The position numbers were made by a program, and so were the translations under genes. From positions 18,943,670 to 19,007,669 of the forward strand of contig NC_089321.1 in the NCBI RefSeq assembly GCF_036669915.1: a stretch of 64,000 nucleotides of DNA, written 5' to 3'. This document shows, in pieces, positions 45,281-56,568 of the stretch. This DNA is from Pocillopora verrucosa. Lineage: Eukaryota > Cnidaria > Anthozoa > Scleractinia > Pocilloporidae. Each line of letters starts with the position of its first letter. Positions within the stretch are counted from its first letter, which is position 1. Under the pieces are notes generated by a model. It did not search any database. It was not told where the DNA came from and saw nothing but the letters and a program-made list of their open reading frames with translations.

Positions 45281-47187
45281 GACCACTGTGCTTTACTTCA
45301 CCTAAAAGTGTACAGAAAAAAAAGTACATTCCAGATTTAAAAAATTGCACACGGAATAACACGAAATGTGATGCCTCTATTTCAATCTCTCAAAAAGGGT
45401 ATCCTCTATATTATTAACTCATTTCCAATGGGCATCTTGTTTTCTTCTTTGAAGAAAAAATTATGATTAATGATCACAGTCAAAGCAAAGGCGATGGTTG
45501 ATTGAAGTATTTTTTATATTCCCAATCTGGAAAAAAGAGAAATTGCTGAATGGGACCAGCCCGCTTTAGTAAGGTTATTATTGACTGTTGTCAAAATCAC
45601 GGTGAAATTTCTTATCCATATCCTAAGCTTGACGTATGTTTCCTTCATAGAATAACAAGAGAAATTATCGCGGGATGTGCAAGCTATGACTTTGAAAGTC
45701 AAAAGCAAAGCATGTAAGAAAGTTTATTTTTAAATGTCACGGCCCTAACACAGGTGGACGGAGCTTTTAAACAACTTAACAGCTCATTATCCTAACTTAG
45801 GATTCGGAAAAAATTAACCATAGAAGATGATTAATTATGCTATTATACACAGTTTGGTTGAAAACTGAAAGTTGTCCCAAATCTGAAATTTCCATAACGA
45901 ACACACTTTTATATAACTTATAAACAAATTTAGCCAATTTATTAGATTGAAACTTAATCAAAACAGCGTGCCACAACCGTTACATAAGATCATAGTAAAG
46001 TTAGCATGGATCACATACTTACGCAAAAATGATATGTTTAGAAGTAGTCGTCCTTAACTAAGACGAGTGCTCGCAGCATAAGTCGATGATAGCGCTTGTT
46101 TGATCAACCCATTAGAAAGAGGCCAAATCGAACAAAGAAATTAATTATGCTTGAAGCAACCTGTTTTGTTTTTAATTGCGCAGCTTGTGTAACGGGTACC
46201 ATCTATAGCAAGCCTAGATTAGTTTTGGAGACTAATACCTTGAAATGTCTAATGAGTAAACAAACATTTGCCACTCGCTCTTGTAAAAAGAAAAGTCCTA
46301 TTTTACTCAGCAAAATCAGGGAATTTGGTTCGGGTTGGGAATGGGTCGTAGACACTCGTAGCTGTCCTTATGATGTCAAGCTTCCACCTTTTTATTCTAA
46401 TTTTTAATTTTGCCTTTCATGCCCCGAATTTATTTTTGCAAATGATCTACTAAACACCCGAACCCAGAGATTGGAAAGGACTCATGATGACTGGAAATGA
46501 ATTCCACCGAGACCAGTTCAAAACTGTTTGGCTGTGAATAAATTAACACTGCTCAGGGTCTGAATCTTAAAGGTGGCCTCATTTTGGTTTCAGACCTTTT
46601 TCTAAAAATCTCCTCAACTAGTAAACTCGTATATGTTACACTTCTGTATTTCCACTAACTTGACGTCCGTCGACGCAAGAGTGGTATTCTAAAACTTTAA
46701 TCCAACAATTCATCAATTTGATGCTAACATCTAATTGTGAAAGAAATTCTTGAAAGGGAATTCTAATCGCAAGTCAATGAACATTGAGAAATAGTTACGG
46801 CAGACTAAGTTTTGAAATTGAACTCTATTGTTCAGTTGTAGTTATCAAGAACGTCTTGATTGGGAGGGTTAAGTTGTACTCAAAACAAGTCTGTTAGAGC
46901 CACACTGATATGGATTTATTGATCTTTATTATTATCAATTTATTACAAGCGATACATCAAGAAACGACAATTAGAAAAAGGAACGAACAAATGGAAAAAA
47001 TATAGATGAAATGTTTCATTTCGCACAATCAACATAACGGCTAACGGTTTTTTTTTGGTTCTAAGATGTTTCCACAGTGTAATATTAAACGTAATCACAT
47101 GATTACTACGATTATCGACACAGGTTTGCCTGTGAGTATACTTAGCTTATTCTCGCCCAGTAACTTAAAAATGCACCCTGTTAACTA
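45281..47187. other. Spacer within the secreted-protein block
   Basis: No exon recognised on either strand. A plus-strand frame at 46096-46407 starts with TTG and has no motif. Confidence 0.3.
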
Positions 47188-47812
47188 TTATGTAACATTG
47201 TTATTGCTGTTAGTAGCTGTCCCAGTTTTCCCACGGGTGGATTTTCCTTTTTTGTTCTTATAACTTAATAGTTTGCTATACGCCTTGGATTGCTTCAGCA
47301 TTCTTTTCAGCGGAGTCAGGCTTATCTTGAAACGTTGAATACGAAGGCCCAATGGAATAACTTTGCGTTTCAACGGAGAGCGAAAAATTGACCGACTGAA
47401 AGGAAATACTATTGGTATTCGCTTTGTTAGTATTAATTTACGCCAAGTTTTAAGCAGCCGACGAACATCAACCTTTCTGCCCTGTCCAGGTCTCTTCGAT
47501 GCAGCTGTAGTTGAAAGAAAAATAAAACCTTCGTGAATGCTAGGCTGGCATGATGATCAACTAAATCTCTCAAGGGCCACCTCGACATAATTACAAACAC
47601 ATTAGAATGGCGTCGGTTTTTAGCATTTTTTAACCCCTATAATTTTTTCGTTTTGTTTCTTAAAGATTAAAAAGCTCAGTGTTTACTCTTATACTCACGT
47701 ATTGAACTTCTTTCGACAAACATGGTGGATGGGCCACTGTCACCACGCAAATCAACGCTGTGGTCAAATGAGTAAGGATACCAGCCCCTTAGTGGTTGAA
47801 AGCCCCGGTGTC
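47188..47812 (-). CDS. Two-exon basic protein, signal exon not located
   Basis: Exon 47812..47699 (after acceptor TTTTCTTTTGAG, donor ATAC|GTGAGTAT) and exon 47504..47188 (after TTTCTTTCAACTACAG) keep one frame and both enter in phase 1. They encode about 143 residues: a Gly/Tyr/Pro/Ser segment (HRGFQPLRGWYPYSFDHS), then a strongly Arg/Lys-rich, Cys-free C-terminus (SKRPGQGRKVDVRRLLKTW, SPLKRKVIPLGLRIQRF) ending in TNSNNNVT. A phase-1 donor must precede it. The nearest upstream one is the signal exon 49009..48934; joining it would give a 168-residue secreted protein that skips the 48532..48000 body. Alternatively a first exon was missed. No family recognised. Confidence 0.55.
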
Positions 47813-47999
47813 CTCAAAAGAAAAGAATAGATTATAGATTTTTCAATGTTGAATTCGTACAAATGGCAGACTGCAGACCACGATTAATTTTAAATTTTTA
47901 TGATAATTAAATTGAACGTTAGAAGGAGTTTCATTGCTTAAAAGGGTAGCACAGCTGTAAGTCACCCATCTTTACTCATTTCATGTAATGTGAATTTCA

Positions 48000-49009
48000 T
48001 TAACAATAACACTGATCTCTATACTCAACAAATGCATCAGTGACCCACTCACCAAAGCCGTTATATCCGTATCCATAACCAGCTGGAATATGTCCAAGAG
48101 GTGAACCATACCAGAGACCACGGCCAAAACGGGAATCATACCCATACCCCAAGGTATGCCTCAGAGGTTGGCGCAAAGGACTGTGCACAAACCGATGTGG
48201 GAAAGGAGGACCGTGTCTGTAGAAGAGACGGTGCCCAATGGGACCAATTGGTCCGTAATGTTGCGGTAGATGAACAGGGTAAATACCATGATATCCACGG
48301 TAAACAGGAATGTTCAGAGGATGGCGATGCATTAAGTGGTGGATGTATCCTCCAAATGCTGTGGGTACTCCGTTAGGCATCAAGGTCATATGGTGTGCTG
48401 AGGGGAGTAAGGCACCAACACTCGGTGGTGCTGCTAGAGTTACAATTTCATGTTTCTTGTTTCTAGAGGCTAGATTAGGCTTAACAGTTTTATGAGGGAT
48501 ATGAAGTCTCTTGGATTGATAACCATGCTTTCCTGCATACGAAAGAAACAATGAAGCATAAAAAAATACGTTTTGTACGAAGGTTTTGAGGTCACGAATT
48601 CTTTTTTACCATAGCATACTTAAATTGCAAGTAATTTGTGAAACCAAGTTATTGACAAAAACAATAATTGTAATCGATTTTGGCTTCATCTTGCCTTTTT
48701 CTTTCTGTTCTTAGTGTTTTACGAATTCTGTGAGTGTAGTATGCAATCGAAAATCCATATGTGATAGAACAAAAAAGTTTTTGTTCCCCGCATAATCCAA
48801 TTTTCCATGCGAGCATGAGAGCTGACTTAGAAATTGAAGGAATATTGAACATTTCAAAACCTTAAGCCATGGAAAATGTGTATGAACACTGACACAGAAA
48901 ATTAACGGACTGAAATTGTCGAAGAATACTTACTTGCTATATGCTTTGGCTCAATAGTCGTTGAAATCAGAATAATCAAAGCGAGGTAGAGTGGACTATT
49001 ATTCTTCAT
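48000..49009 (-). CDS. Predicted secreted His/Pro/Gly/Tyr-rich protein, 202 aa
   Basis: Exon 1 at 49009..48934 encodes a signal peptide (MKNNSPLYLALIILISTTIE) and ends in phase 1 at A|GTAAGTATTC. Exon 2 at 48532..48000 starts after TTTCGTATGCAG. The joined frame is exactly 203 codons including stop. The mature protein begins with a basic segment (RKHGYQSKRLHIPHKT) and is then dominated by His, Pro, Gly, Tyr and Leu (HGIYPVHLPQHYGPIGPIGH, YGYDSRFGRGLWYGSP), ending QCYC with its only two cysteines. Such compositions occur in structural or metal-binding matrix proteins, but no family match is recognised. It shares layout and style with the 206-aa protein at 52663-53727. Confidence 0.72.
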
Positions 49010-49540
49010 TTTTCCTGATAAACTTGTTTTCTGATCAAATTTATTCGGAGTTTGTCTTTATATCTGCCACGCAAAATGTCATAAAAAGGACTCTTTAATA
49101 GGATGACAATACCATGCTATTGTTTTCCTTTGAGGTCCAAAATAGTCATGGTTAAACCCCAAATTAACAATAACTATTACGGGTGACAGGTAAACTTAAA
49201 GATTCCGTAAGTCAAACATGAGGACTTTTGTTTAATATCATTTTGATGTTAATCGTCATTATGGCTGGACAGTTTGTCGCTAACATAGACCAGCTCGCCA
49301 TAATTTGTAACTATCATTATTAGTCGTGACCTTATTCAATTCGTGTAAGGATGAACATTTTTTTTTGTTTTGAGAAAAAGTCTTCTTGATGCAAATCAAA
49401 TTAAAAGTGCTTAAGGATTGCTTTCATGCAACGAAATATTTAAGGTTTCGTAATTATTTCACGGGTTACCTCTCTTTTAACGCTTATCATGCTTCAGTAT
49501 GTGCAAGCACCCTAGCACTAATATACGTAAGTTTCGATTT
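49010..49540. other. Spacer upstream of the 202-aa gene
   Basis: Non-coding; probably includes its promoter. No element assigned. Confidence 0.3.
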
Positions 49541-49805
49541 TTGCAAAACTTTGCTATAAGAATCATCTTAGGACTTAAGATATATGACCACATTAATTAG
49601 TAATAGTTTCGAATCACTTGGATGGCTCAATATCAACGACAAATCAGAGGTCAACGATGCTGTAATGGTCCATAAATGCCCTAACAAACTAGCTCCTAAC
49701 CACCTATGTGATCAGTTACAAACTGGTCATCAGTAAGCTCCAGAAAAACACCATCTATATATATGATTTAAAAATTTCACGTGGTCGCTTGGCAACCAGA
49801 CATCC
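49541..49805 (+). mobile_element. LINE reverse-transcriptase C-terminal remnant (plus strand)
   Basis: Broken frames give LQNFAIRIILGLKIYDHI, then LGWLNINDKSEVNDAVMVHK and CPNKLAPNHLCDQL, separated by stops and a frameshift. This is the typical C-terminus of non-LTR retrotransposon ORF2 (LQ..A.RI..., LGWL...R..., DA.M..KC.N.LAP.YL). Only the tail of the ORF remains and it is not functional. Confidence 0.7.
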
Positions 49806-50283
49806 CTTTTTCTGTTCACAAATGAGTAAGATACAGGAATACTTTACTGAGAAATAAGTTTATTACTTTGACCGGCTTATATTTTATTACGTCCTTGCTG
49901 CAAATGCTTAAAATTATGAAATTATAGCTACATGGAAATTTTGGTCGATTTCTGGGTCAACGGTCAAGCTTTGCTAATAAATTAGTAATGAGTTTTAATT
50001 TGTTAAACTCTTGGAAAGTTGAGGACATGAAAAATAGGGCTACCATAGCACATGCGTGTGGTCCGACATAAAGAATTTCCGACAATTATTGAAAGACATG
50101 GTCAGAATATCTATCGGAAAGCATCAGATTTCTATCCTCCTAATTGGCCAATTGCGTATCAAAATACATAAAAACCCAGCAGCGGCTAACGTCGCTGCAT
50201 CTATTCGAAACCTGTGAGATTTTTACAAGATTTTCAAGATTACAAAGTCGAAGTGCTCGATTAAGTTGGATCACAAAGAATGG

Positions 50284-50960
50284 TCATATAGAAGTATCCA
50301 ATAACTTTTTATTCTGAATGGGGCTAGGGTTCAGCTGCTGCAAATGTGTGCTACCAGTGGCATAATCATGGTTCCCAGATACAAAAGACAGTGCGAAATT
50401 AGATTGATTTTTTATTTGCGAAATGTTCATAAAATAATCGACACGTACGTAGCTTAATTATGGCAGGAAGGTTAATTAGCCCAAGGTTTACATAATGGGG
50501 AGTAATATGGTCACGAAATGGTGCATTGTTTATGATTCTTACAACTGGTCTTGTAGCTTTACCACTGAACTGAGACAATGGAGCTTCATAATTATTTCCT
50601 CATAACATGCAGCCATGTGTTGGATGAGGATATACAAGTACATTATAAACACTTACAAGAGACTGGCTTTTTACATTTCGTTTCAGTTTTTCAATTTTGT
50701 TTACACTTTTTCTGGCTAGGTTTAATTACCAATTTAATCAATATAGACGCATCATAACCACCTTCGTCAATGTAGCTTCAGTCATATCATCTGCTAATTC
50801 AACCAAGTGGTCGGTTGTAGTTTTTCCAGCTCTAAGGCCAAACTGGTTCGGTACTGGAATATTTCCAGTCGTGAAATGAAATAATAACTGATTAAGAATG
50901 CATATTTCTTAAAATTTTACTTAGAGCTGAAAGGACTGATATAGGGCTTTAGTTTTTACA
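50284..50960 (-). mobile_element. LINE reverse-transcriptase remnant (minus strand)
   Basis: On minus, pieces in shifting frames read SPISVLSALSKILRNMHS (the RPIS block), NQFGLRAGKTTTDHLVELAD (the QFGFR.G.ST.. block), and downstream RPVVRIINNAPFRDHITPHY, LINLPAIIKLRTCRLFYEHF and NFALSFVSGNHDYATGS, all typical of LINE ORF2. Stops and deletions, including loss of the catalytic region between the first and later blocks, show a dead copy. It belongs to a different fragment type and opposite strand from 49541-49805. Confidence 0.75.
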
Positions 50961-51552
50961 CAAGGAGCGAGAGCCTTGCTTGAAATAGAATTTCTAAATT
51001 GCCTAGAAATATGCTTTGCTTGTATGTATGTATCGCCACCGTGTATTCAAATGTTGCCTTTAGTTCATGTTGTGTGTGTATGCAGTTTCTATCTAAACAC
51101 AATTTTTCGGTACGATACCAAAACATTATATCGTAAACTTGTTTACATTTCTCTTTTGAAAGCAGTCGTGAATACTTGTTTCTGCATTTTATTAAAACAT
51201 AGCGGGAGAACATCCTGAGATTTCTCTTGTGATTCCTCTCGTCGATTTTCTGTGCAGGGAAGTGTTCTTCTAGGGACGCACTTTCTTTAGAGTTTTACTT
51301 AACAGCAGTAGAAGGCAGTAAAAAGTAATTAGAGGTCAGTGAGAAGTAGAAGGAGAAGGAGTAGCCGCTGGCCGCAGAAAGTAAGAATAAAGAAAAAAAC
51401 AAGAAGAATCTCGAAGCCTATCCATAACGAGAGTAGTTCTAAAGCTAGTTTCTCCCATCATTGTGAACCAGAATATTTGGTTGAGGACTCACTGACATAT
51501 AGTTTTCATGAACATGATATTTTATCTGAAGGCGCTTATTAATGTCCACGAG
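50961..51552. other. Spacer, no gene supported
   Basis: AT-rich; frames on both strands lack motifs. Confidence 0.3.
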
Positions 51553-51734
51553 CTACTGCTTTTGTACTTTCTTCTTCGCAGATTTTAGTTTTATTGCTTC
51601 CATTAGTTTCTGTCGTTCAAGTTCAGTTTCCTCTCTAATCTCTTCCATTTTATGAGCGACATCCTCAATTGGGGAGCTGTGTAAATTCGCTGAATTGTCT
51701 AAAATTTGATCTTCCACGTTGGTAACATCAACGG
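51553..51734 (-). CDS. Short terminal exon, charged and probably helical (signal exon not located)
   Basis: The exon begins after the acceptor CTTTATCTCCTGCAG in phase 1 and ends at TAG 51555-51553. It encodes ~60 residues: VDVTNVEDQILDNSANLHSS, then a Glu/Lys-rich stretch (HKMEEIREETELERQKLMEA) likely to be a helix or coiled coil, ending KKKVQKQ. Splice context, phase and composition support a real exon. Joining it to the signal exon 53727..53649 keeps the frame and would give 86 residues, which would make it an alternative 3' exon of that gene. A separate undetected first exon is equally possible. No family recognised. Confidence 0.5.
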
Positions 51735-52662
51735 CTGCAGGAGATAAAGAGAAAATCTGTCAAGACTCTGTCGCTTAAAATGTGCAAATCATTGAGTTTT
51801 GTTCGAGCGTTTGCTTTATCGCCTTGTATATTAGAACCAACGGGTGAAAATAGCGCGACATACAATTTAATGAATAATGGTGCACGAAACTGATTAAAGC
51901 TTGATGTAAAATATCTGAGAGACTACGAACTCCCTGATTGGTCAAAAGCCTATCATTTATTGCACTAGTAAACCCCTAGTTGTTTTACAAACGCTGTAGA
52001 CTCAATTCTCTACAGGTTTACTAGCGTAATAACTCACTTGGGATGTTGGGTGAACACTCAAAAAGTTTGTAAATCACTTCCCTCTTGCTCGTGATTTAAA
52101 AACTCTTATCACGTAAACTGTGGTGTTATACAGGGATTTCCGGCCCTGAGAAAAGCTGTAACAACACACGTGAAAAAATATCGTATAAATTTGTAATCAT
52201 GATTCAACGCATTTTTCCATCTTAAGAGTTAGCGCTAACACACTCTTCGGTTGTTATTCGGGAATAATCGATTCATTTATTTTCATTCATCAATGAAGTC
52301 GGCTTTCCTTCTCAGTAAAGGGCTTTTGTGTTTATCTAATAAACAAAATAATACATGGTTGCTCGTAGATATGGAATTTCTCTTCTCGTGTTCAACTCGA
52401 CATCTCACTCGTTCGTTGCGCTCACTCGTAAGCTATCAAAACACACGAAGAGAAATTCTATATCTACGCGCGCCCATGTATTATTCTCTATTTCTCGTGC
52501 TCTCCCAATATCCAGCGTGGATTATTATGGCGGTAAACCGATACAGTGTGCGGTCTATTACTTAGATACCCAACACATGATCGGTGGAAAAAAAAAAAAC
52601 TTTCCGCGTTTATGACTCAAAATTTCGAACAGATAAAGATGATAGCCATTGCAATAAATAAC
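51735..52662. other. Spacer containing an inverted repeat
   Basis: No coding exon found; searched on minus for a signal-peptide exon without success. It contains the inverted repeat 52347-52485. Confidence 0.35.
52347..52485. repeat. Inverted-repeat element (139 bp)
   Basis: The left arm AATAATACATGG...GTAGATATGGAATTTCTCTTC pairs with the right arm GAAGAGAAATTCTATATCTAC...CCATGTATTATT. The centre holds CTCACTCGTTCGTTGCGCTC. Non-coding foldback or MITE-like element. Confidence 0.75.
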
Positions 52663-53727
52663 TTAGTTTCTTATAGCATTCTTACGATACATTCTTGCCC
52701 CATGCCCTCCAAGAAACATTGGTCCAAGATGATTATGTCTGTACATTTCAACAGCGTGATTCATATAGAATCCTGGATACTGTGGAGGTATTATCGGTCG
52801 GGGAATCATAGTCCCAGTGACAGGCTCCTGATACATCCCGTCATTTGGATCTGCTAGGAAAACTGGTCCTGAAGCCTGCATATGAGGCCAGTGAGTATAA
52901 CCATGATGAAGTCCCCAGGGTATCATGGGATAGTAGCTCTGATGAGGGTAAAATCCACGAAATCTAGCGTAGGAGCCGTAGGGAAACAAATGTGAGATGT
53001 GAGGTCCAGGAAACGACGGATAGCCGCGATGCAGAGGACTTGGTACACCGGTAGGTCCAACAAGCAACTCATTTTCTGCATTTGCAGGAGGAAGGTAAGG
53101 TCCTTCAAGTATTGATGTCGCCACGGGCGGAACAGCGACGACTTCTTGTCGTCGGTATAAACTTGGATGAGACTTTAGAAGTTGCTTGGGTCTTTTTAGT
53201 TCTCCTTGAATTTAGGTGATAATCACAGTTGGAAACGCTGGCTCAAAATTTGATCAGTTATGAGTTGTGAGTTAAAACCCCGAAACTCACGTGGTTCAGA
53301 GAAATTCTTAGCTTTCAGCAAAGCAAGATTTCTTCCTAATCAGACCACGTTTCTTGATCATTTTCCCGATGCTTACGTCAAATTGTTTGCTTAATCGAAA
53401 GAATAATGAGCAAGCTTCCAAAAGGGACCCAGTTTAAGCCCTATTATCTCCACCATACCTGTTTTTCGGAACGTGGCATAGAAACAAGCTTTGATTGTTA
53501 TCGTCATTATTGAAACTGAATCTAAACTTACTCCGCAAAATACGAAGACTTATAACCGGCCATTTCTTCGGACCAGTGAAAAAATCACAATACACTGTGA
53601 CAACTTTTCAAATTTCTGCCTGTTATTTAGAAATGAATCTGAACTTACCTGTTGCCGGTCGAGCAAACACCTCTTGGCCAAGAACGATAACTAGAATAAG
53701 AAGTTCACGTGCAAAAGGTAAGTACAT
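52663..53727 (-). CDS. Predicted secreted Pro/Tyr/His/Gly-rich protein, 206 aa
   Basis: Exon 1 at 53727..53649 encodes a signal peptide (MYLPFARELLILVIVLGQEV, then FARPAT) and ends in phase 1 at CAG|GTAAGTTC. Exon 2 at 53204..52663 starts after AAATTCAAG. The joined length is exactly 207 codons with stop. The mature chain starts with a basic stretch (GELKRPKQLLKSHPSLYRRQ) and continues Pro/Tyr/His/Gly/Phe-rich (GYPSFPGPHISHLFPYGSYA, RFRGFYPHQSYYPMIPWG), without cysteines. Layout, basic mature N-terminus and aromatic/His/Pro body resemble the 202-aa protein at 48000-49009, suggesting divergent paralogues. Function unknown; a matrix or structural role is a guess. Confidence 0.72.
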
Positions 53728-54759
53728 AGCAAAACCGAAGTCAAAGATTTTGATTTTTTTTTTACTTTTCTTTCCTCGTAAAAATATTTCGACAACGGAA
53801 TGTAAATTAAAGACAAACGTAAAACCACATGGAGTTTTTCAAACTTAAAAAAATATTTAGTTTGTACCCGCCACCAGTAAAGTTTGTCAAAACAAACGTA
53901 AAAAATGTCAGGTTTGTACGAATAGGACCCTTTCTTTTCAAATACAACAGATAACTCAGCCACATCGTCAGATATTCGAAAGCCAGTTTGAACTCTCTTT
54001 TCTTAATACTTCTCAGATACGATGAATCTTTAAAAAAACTTCGACAAAAATTTTTTGCAGCAACAACGGCTATATTTTTTTTTCTATCCGTAAAACTATT
54101 CTATTCATAAAACTATTCTATCTACAAAACTATGCTTCGCCTTCTGAAATGACCTTTGAAATACCAAAGCCAATTTTCATCGCCCCGATTCGTTCAGATA
54201 AGTTCACAACTCTAAATCAAACGCAGTGCGTTTGCCCTCTGTGTCAGTTGTGACTACAATCTTCCCAGTTTTCTAAAGAATTGGTGATCAGTTTCAGAAA
54301 TATTTATAATGACGTATTTATTTTCTTTCATGTAGATAGATTTCTCAGAAAGGACAGCAACGGTTTTGCCTTCTTTTGTTTTCGTTCCTGAACTGAAATT
54401 CCTCTCCTTATCAGACTACACAGTGCCTTTTTGCAAGGTTTGGAAACGTACTTTCTTATCTCTTCTCGCTTGACTTGTTCAATCTTTTTATCACCCTTTC
54501 TTTGTTAAGGTTGTTATTACGAGGATGTTTGGTTACTTAAGAACAACTTATTAGATATGTCTTTATTGCACTGATACTGAGGCTACAAGTGAACAGGTGT
54601 AAATAGCTAAAATTCTGCTGTGGAAGGCGAAATTTAGGTAGAAGTTAATCGCAACTCTTCGTTTAAAGATTCATCTCACCGATTCTGTGGAGATATATTT
54701 TACGATTTTAGTATCACACAATTACTAGCAGATGTTCTGACGGTTTTAATCTTTGCAAC
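53728..54759. other. Spacer within the secreted-protein block
   Basis: AT-rich; a short AAAACTATTCTAT-type repeat near 54090-54130. No exon recognised. Confidence 0.35.
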
Positions 54760-55602
54760 TTATCCTCTTGGGTGTTCAACAGCAATCAGTGGAAAGAAAA
54801 TGAAAGGATCCTTAGAGTCAAAAGTATTGTCCTTGTTCAGGATCCTGTAAGCAGGGCCGGTCAAATAAGACTTTGCATTTTCCTGCGCAGTGGTTTCGTG
54901 TGGCACTCCGCGAGCATCCTTCATGATTGGAACTGTGATTAGGCCGGGCTTGACTTTCTCTGTTGAAGAGGAGGGACAAACGATGTCAAAACTTACCCTA
55001 TCGTTCATCACATGGAAGATAAAGATAATGCTCTTAATGGTTACGATGAAAACTGAACTTTTAAAATTAAAGCCAACTCATCATGATCGTCTTACAATCT
55101 AAGTTCTTTAATCACTTGTTTAGTTTAGTCGCTAATGAAGTTTGTTAGGTGTTACTGTCCCAATCAGCTGTGTTCTTAAACCATAACAGTGACAGGTTAC
55201 GCTACTTGACATAACACTTAACGATGTTTCATAGGATTCTCTTTGCCAAAACTGCCCATTACTGCTGCTTCATATTGGTATTGATATCTAACTGCGTGCA
55301 TTATCTCACTACATATATATTTGATAAAAGACAGTTCACAGTCTTATAGTCTTACAGCCTTACAGTTCTGTAAATCTTATCTTCATAGAAAATCGGCTGT
55401 AACGGTTATTTATCCGTGTTTAAGCGCAAATGAATTCGGTAAACCGAAACACAACTCGATGAAGGTCAAATTTAGAAACGAATAGTTGATCTTAAGTAAA
55501 CTTACCGGATCGTATCCTTTTTGTCGAAGGTCTTCCATTTGCAACTTTAGACGTAAGAATTATTGAAATAAGAATTACATTGCGAAATATTTGCCATCTC
55601 AT
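54760..55602 (-). CDS. Predicted small secreted protein, 98 aa
   Basis: Exon 1 at 55602..55506 encodes MRWQIFRNVILISIILTSKV plus ANGRPSTKRIRS and ends in phase 1 at CCG|GTAAGTTT. Exon 2 at 54959..54760 starts after a long pyrimidine tract (GTCCCTCCTCTTCAACAG). The join gives exactly 99 codons including stop. After the predicted signal peptide comes RPSTKRIRS, containing a dibasic KR, then a compact cysteine-free body (EKVKPGLITVPIMKDARGVP, DPFIFFPLIAVEHPRG). It could be a small matrix protein or a processed peptide precursor; neither is established. No family recognised. Confidence 0.68.
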
Positions 55603-56568
55603 TTCCTTCAAAGCTAAGTAGACTTCTGATAAAATTACCGAACTCAGCTCTGCAGAGTGAATATAGATTCACTTCGTAAATGGAGTTCAACTAATTCTTA
55701 AAAGTTTTGTAAGGTTGATCCTGCGATTGCGTGGTGTTGCTAAGTAACACTCTTACCGGTGGTTTTCACGGTTTTATTTCAACTTTTATCCATCTAGGGC
55801 TCATGTTGACATAACTGGTGAAAGCATGGTGTAATTACTCATCATGGTAAAGAAGAGTGGTAAAAAAATATATAAGTATTTCCGCCGTGGTAACTAGAGA
55901 GGCATCCAGGATAAAAAAAGATATCAACAGGAGGTTAGTGGATCGCTGTGCAAACACTTCACCAGGACATCAATTATCAAAATGCGTCAATAACAATTGT
56001 TAAACCCTCTGGTGCTCGTTATATTTTTCCTACGATACCGACAAGGAGAATTTGTTTAACAATCAAGAGCTTCTCTAATTGGCGATCTTTGTTTTCATGA
56101 ACATAATTGTTTATTCAGGGCTGATATTAGAGTCACTCTGGTGGTTAAGTGTGGAAACCAACCAATCACAGCGGAGTACAATCTTATGTTTAGGTGACAC
56201 GTACCTAGTCGACTTCTCAACTTTTGGAGTAGTCCTAGGGGTCTGCATTAGCGATCTACAGCAGAAGTGACTACAACGTGAGACACACAATAGTGTAGGC
56301 TATTATTGTTTTGGCCATCTTGATCATCTTTGACAAAAACATAAACCGAGACCTAAACGCTTTAGGTGGAACCCTTCGAACTAATTGAAACATTAAGATT
56401 TATCATTCCTAGAGCAGAGCAGATCTCAAGACTTCCACACATACTGGGGTTTTACAAAATTTGTTGTAACCGGACTAGCTTAAAACGAAATAACATTAAA
56501 ATGAAATAACAGAGTTGTGACATTATCTATATACAGAACGTCAATAGAAGCTGACAAAAACGAAAGTG
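55603..56568. other. Spacer within the secreted-protein block
   Basis: No exon recognised on either strand. Confidence 0.3.

Noticed and set aside
46096-46407. 103-residue plus-strand open frame in the secreted block
   Set aside because: Starts with TTG, has no signal peptide or domain, and lies opposite to the strand of all neighbours.
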